From assembly GCA_018675825.1 (NCBI GenBank), contig JABGXK010000038.1:1-8809 (forward strand): DNA of 8,809 nt. The letters are read 5' to 3'. The position numbers were made by a program, and so were the translations under genes. The stretch comes from Flavobacteriales bacterium. Lineage in GTDB: Bacteria > Bacteroidota > Bacteroidia > Flavobacteriales > BACL11. The notes beneath the pieces are model-generated. The model was not told the origin of the DNA. It saw nothing but the letters and a program-made list of their open reading frames with translations, and made no database searches. Below are positions 7,033 through 8,809 of the stretch, piece after piece. Position 1 is the first letter of the stretch, and every line of letters begins with the position of its first letter.

Positions 7033-8809
7033 ATGAGAACAATTATTTTCATTTTAATTCTATCACTTCATTTTAATGTGTTTTTATTGGGACAAGAGAA
7101 TTCTGTCTTATCATCTAATAAATGGTACAAAGTAAGTGTGACTAATACTGGAGTACATAAGTTATCATATAATGATTTTCAAAATTTAAATATTGCATTA
7201 AATGATATAGATATTAATTCTATAAAACTATTTGGGAATGGGGGTGGTATGTTACCAAACCTAAATTCACAATTTAGATATAATGATTTACAAGAGAATG
7301 CAATTTATGTATATGATTTTAATAATAACGGGTATTTTAATTCTAATGACTATATTTTATTTTATGCTGAATCACCTAATAAATGGTCTTACAGTGAATC
7401 AATAGATCTTTTTGAGTATAAAGAACATCTTTTCAGTGACGAATGTTACTATTTTATAACAATTGATCCTGACTCAAATGGTAAAAGGATATTAAATAAA
7501 CCTTTGTTAACAGATTATACGAAAGTAATAAAATCCTTTAATGACTTTAAGGTTCATGAATCTAATATTGAGAATTTAATTCAATCAGGAAGAGAATGGT
7601 ATGGGGAGAGATTTGGGATCATAGACAATTATATTTTTGATTTTTCTTTTCCTAACCTTATAAATAGTGAGCCAATTTACATTAAAACATCAGTAGCAGC
7701 AAGATCACTTAATTCATCATATTTTACAGTAAATGCTAATTCAAATTTTATTTCTAATATTAATATTCCAAATATTGTTTATGATTATGCAACTGAATAT
7801 GCTAAAAAAGCATCAAATACTCAAGCCTATATTTCAAGTTCTGATCAAATAAGTATTGAGTTAGAGTTTAATTACTCTGAAAATAATGCAATAGGGTGGT
7901 TAGATTATCTTCAGCTTAATGCAAGAAGATCTTTAGCAATGCATAACAATATACTCAGCTTTAGAGATCTTGAATCTTTAGATTCTTTAGCTATTGGAAA
8001 ATTTGAAATTTCTAATGCAAATTCTTCAACTATTGTTTGGGATGTTACTGATGTATTGAATGTAAAGAAAGTAAATGCTAATTTAAACGGTTCTGTACTT
8101 TCATTTATAGACTCTCTTGATATATTAAGAGAGTACTGTGCATTTGAAAATAGTTTTTTAACTCCTAACTTAATAGGAATGATAGAGAATCAGAATTTGC
8201 ACAATATTAGCTTAGATGTTAATTATGTAATTATTTCACATCCTATCTTTTTAACCCAAGCAAATAGATTATCAGATATACACGAGTATTACGATAATTT
8301 AACTTCAGTAGTGGTTACACCTCAGCAAATCTACAATGAATTCTCTTCTGGTATGCAAGATGTAGCAGCTATAAGAGATTTTCTTAAAATGTTGTATGAT
8401 AGACAAAATTCTAATTTAGAATATGCCTTATTGTTTGGAGATGGATCTTATGATAATAAAGATAGAATAATTAATAACACAAATTTTATACCTACTTTTC
8501 AATCTACAAATTCCTTAAGCCCAGTTAACTCATTTGTAACAGATGATTTTTTTGCTTTATTGGATGATGATGATGGTGATTTAATAAATGATCTTATAGA
8601 TATTGGAATTGGTAGATTTCCAGCAAAAAATTTAAATGAAGCCATAAATTTAGTTGATAAAGTTGAAACTTACTACTCTGCAGAATCCTTAGGTGATTGG
8701 CGCAATTCAATTACATTTATTGCTGATGATGGAGATGCTAAAGATGGAAATCTCCATATGTCTGATGCAGATAAATTAGCTAATTTTCTAGATACAAATA
8801 ACCTGAATG
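7033..8809 (+). CDS. porU: Type IX secretion system sortase PorU (C25 gingipain-type peptidase), 3'-truncated
   Basis: The frame opens at ATG 7033 and runs without a stop to the right edge: 592 residues of a protein that is usually about 1100-1300. PorU acts at the cell surface. It cleaves the C-terminal signal from T9SS cargo and attaches the cargo to surface lipopolysaccharide. Residues 1-20 form a signal peptide (hydrophobic core 4-19). The N-terminal region begins with WYKVSVTNTGVHKLSYNDF (31-49), the usual PorU opening. SGREWYGERFG (185-195) is a strong PorU motif. The C25 peptidase domain starts near VNYVIISHP (396-404) and continues through YALLFGDGSYD (464-474), FVTDDFFALLDDDDGD (501-516), IGIGRFPAKN (524-533) and the ADDGD...MSDADKLA segment (564-583). 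The catalytic His and Cys come later and lie beyond the window. It is divergent from the PorP/SprF-like gene and gldJ, and porV often follows porU. No Shine-Dalgarno precedes the start. Confidence 0.93.
   Translation, partial: MRTIIFILILSLHFNVFLLGQENSVLSSNKWYKVSVTNTGVHKLSYNDFQNLNIALNDIDINSIKLFGNGGGMLPNLNSQFRYNDLQENAIYVYDFNNNGYFNSNDYILFYAESPNKWSYSESIDLFEYKEHLFSDECYYFITIDPDSNGKRILNKPLLTDYTKVIKSFNDFKVHESNIENLIQSGREWYGERFGIIDNYIFDFSFPNLINSEPIYIKTSVAARSLNSSYFTVNANSNFISNINIPNIVYDYATEYAKKASNTQAYISSSDQISIELEFNYSENNAIGWLDYLQLNARRSLAMHNNILSFRDLESLDSLAIGKFEISNANSSTIVWDVTDVLNVKKVNANLNGSVLSFIDSLDILREYCAFENSFLTPNLIGMIENQNLHNISLDVNYVIISHPIFLTQANRLSDIHEYYDNLTSVVVTPQQIYNEFSSGMQDVAAIRDFLKMLYDRQNSNLEYALLFGDGSYDNKDRIINNTNFIPTFQSTNSLSPVNSFVTDDFFALLDDDDGDLINDLIDIGIGRFPAKNLNEAINLVDKVETYYSAESLGDWRNSITFIADDGDAKDGNLHMSDADKLANFLDTNNLN

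Noticed and set aside
1..8809. CRISPR array, tRNA, rRNA, insertion sequence or phage genes
   Set aside because: I found no regularly spaced repeats, transposase or integrase motifs, terminal inverted repeats or RNA-gene-like sequence. Nearly all bases are covered by the six genes.

Overview
The window is strongly AT-rich and comes from a Bacteroidota genome, most likely a member of the Flavobacteriia or a close relative. The evidence is gene content: GldJ, PorU and a PorP/SprF-family protein belong to the type IX secretion system (T9SS), which is confined to this phylum and its close relatives. Gene starts lack Shine-Dalgarno sequences, and TAnnTTTG-type -7 boxes lie in the one divergent intergenic region. 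Both also fit Bacteroidota.

Left part (about 1-2920, + strand): the 3' end of a polysaccharide-export operon. A large outer-membrane export protein, truncated by the window edge, shows six SLBB-like repeats and a C-terminal hydrophobic helix. Two bases later comes a Wzz-type polysaccharide co-polymerase with two membrane segments and no kinase domain. Together they would set chain length and carry a surface polysaccharide across the envelope.

Middle part (2923-6842, - strand): in transcription order, a PorP/SprF-family outer-membrane protein, gldJ and murF. The first two are 24 bases apart and look like one operon. A strong symmetrical hairpin with A and T tracts separates gldJ from murF, so murF is probably expressed by read-through or from a promoter not recognised here. 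murF and the wzz-type gene converge with a 2-base gap.

Right part (6843-8809): a 190-base divergent promoter region, then the first 592 codons of porU on the + strand, the T9SS signal peptidase/sortase. Its catalytic His and Cys lie beyond the window.

The T9SS exports proteins across the outer membrane. PorU removes their C-terminal signal and attaches them to a surface lipopolysaccharide, GldJ supports the periplasmic translocon and gliding apparatus, and PorP/SprF proteins link parts of the machine or particular substrates. All the genes here are known families. I see no mobile element, CRISPR array, tRNA, rRNA or clearly new system. The interesting points concern start-site choice, the gldJ/murF terminator, the divergent promoter and the fine detail of the proteins.
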